Shown here piece by piece: positions 63,721-64,000 of a stretch of DNA of 64,000 bases. A program made the translations under genes and the position numbers. This stretch comes from Tretioscincus oriximinensis. Lineage: Eukaryota > Chordata > Lepidosauria > Squamata > Gymnophthalmidae. Below the pieces are notes generated by a model. The model did no database searches and had not been told where the DNA came from. It saw only the letters and a program-made list of their open reading frames with translations. The stretch lies in the NCBI GenBank assembly GCA_022410635.1, contig JAJVDF010000363.1:361980-425979 (forward strand), in the 5' to 3' direction. How positions within the stretch are numbered: the first letter of the stretch is position 1; each line of letters begins with the position of its first letter.

Positions 63721-64000
63721 TTATCAAACTTAACCCAGGTTTGAATGCAGAAAAATTAAGTTCCTGGTATCCAAAGTTGTCAGTCAGGACTATTTAACCA
63801 GGTGCCTCATTTCCAGGAGCCTGGCAAAATGGCGGCATATCAGACTAGTCCAGCCATGTGCCATGAACTTACCTTAAAGCAAATTGCCCTTAGAATCGTC
63901 TCTGTCAACCTGGGGGTACTCCAACACTTGATTCCATGTAGATTATCTGTTGCCTGAGAAGCACAGGGAAGCTGCCTTAAACTCTACCAGACAGAAGCTG
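63721..64000. other. Intron 30 remainder at window edge
   Basis: No exon-like segment for the PLCB2 C-terminus is visible before the window ends. Confidence 0.4.

Overview
The window is vertebrate nuclear DNA, most likely from a squamate reptile. It holds one host gene on the + strand, split into many exons, set in AT-rich DNA full of transposable elements. The repeat mix points to a lizard or snake: a young L2 LINE, an R4/Dong-type LINE, many CR1-like tails, tRNA-derived SINEs and several Tc1/mariner and hAT MITEs. The species cannot be fixed from sequence alone. Isolated single n bases are scattered through the window.

The host gene is PLCB2 (phosphoinositide phospholipase C beta-2). I could trace 30 coding exons from the start codon (3399) to 63080. 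Their lengths sum to 3279 bases, exactly 1093 codons, with every splice phase compatible. The catalytic residues fall at the same numbers as I recall for mammalian PLCB2: H327, N328, E357, D359, H374 and E408. The order is PH domain (exons 1-5), EF hands (exons 5-9), X catalytic half (exons 10-14), X-Y linker (exons 14-16), Y half (exons 16-19), C2 (exons 19-23), and a linker plus the G-alpha-q-responsive coiled-coil C-terminal domain (exons 24-30). The last roughly 95 residues and the 3' UTR lie beyond the right edge.

Layout: 1-3398 is upstream DNA with a weak TATA-like site, repeats and one half of a composite duplication. Intron 1 (3483-7495) carries a decayed antisense Tc1 transposon with two nested insertions. 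Intron 2 (7574-15956) has SINEs, CR1 pieces and an unclassified antisense element. Intron 3 (16026-21219) holds a nearly intact L2 LINE. Intron 10 (28847-33542) holds a near full-length R4/Dong LINE inserted in a TAA microsatellite. Intron 11 has a hAT MITE with a Tc1 foldback nested inside it. Intron 22 has a near-perfect 112-base hairpin. Intron 25 has an L2 3' piece. Intron 27 has a TA-flanked MITE whose core is a 42-base minisatellite with repeated CRE palindromes. Intron 30, open at the right edge, starts with an antisense L2 piece.

No second host gene, rRNA, genuine tRNA gene or CRISPR array was found. The most interesting signals are in the mobile DNA: the R4 element with its target preference still visible, the CRE-bearing MITE, the nested DNA transposons with readable target-site duplications, the composite duplication with a CAT microhomology junction, and several unnamed foldback families.
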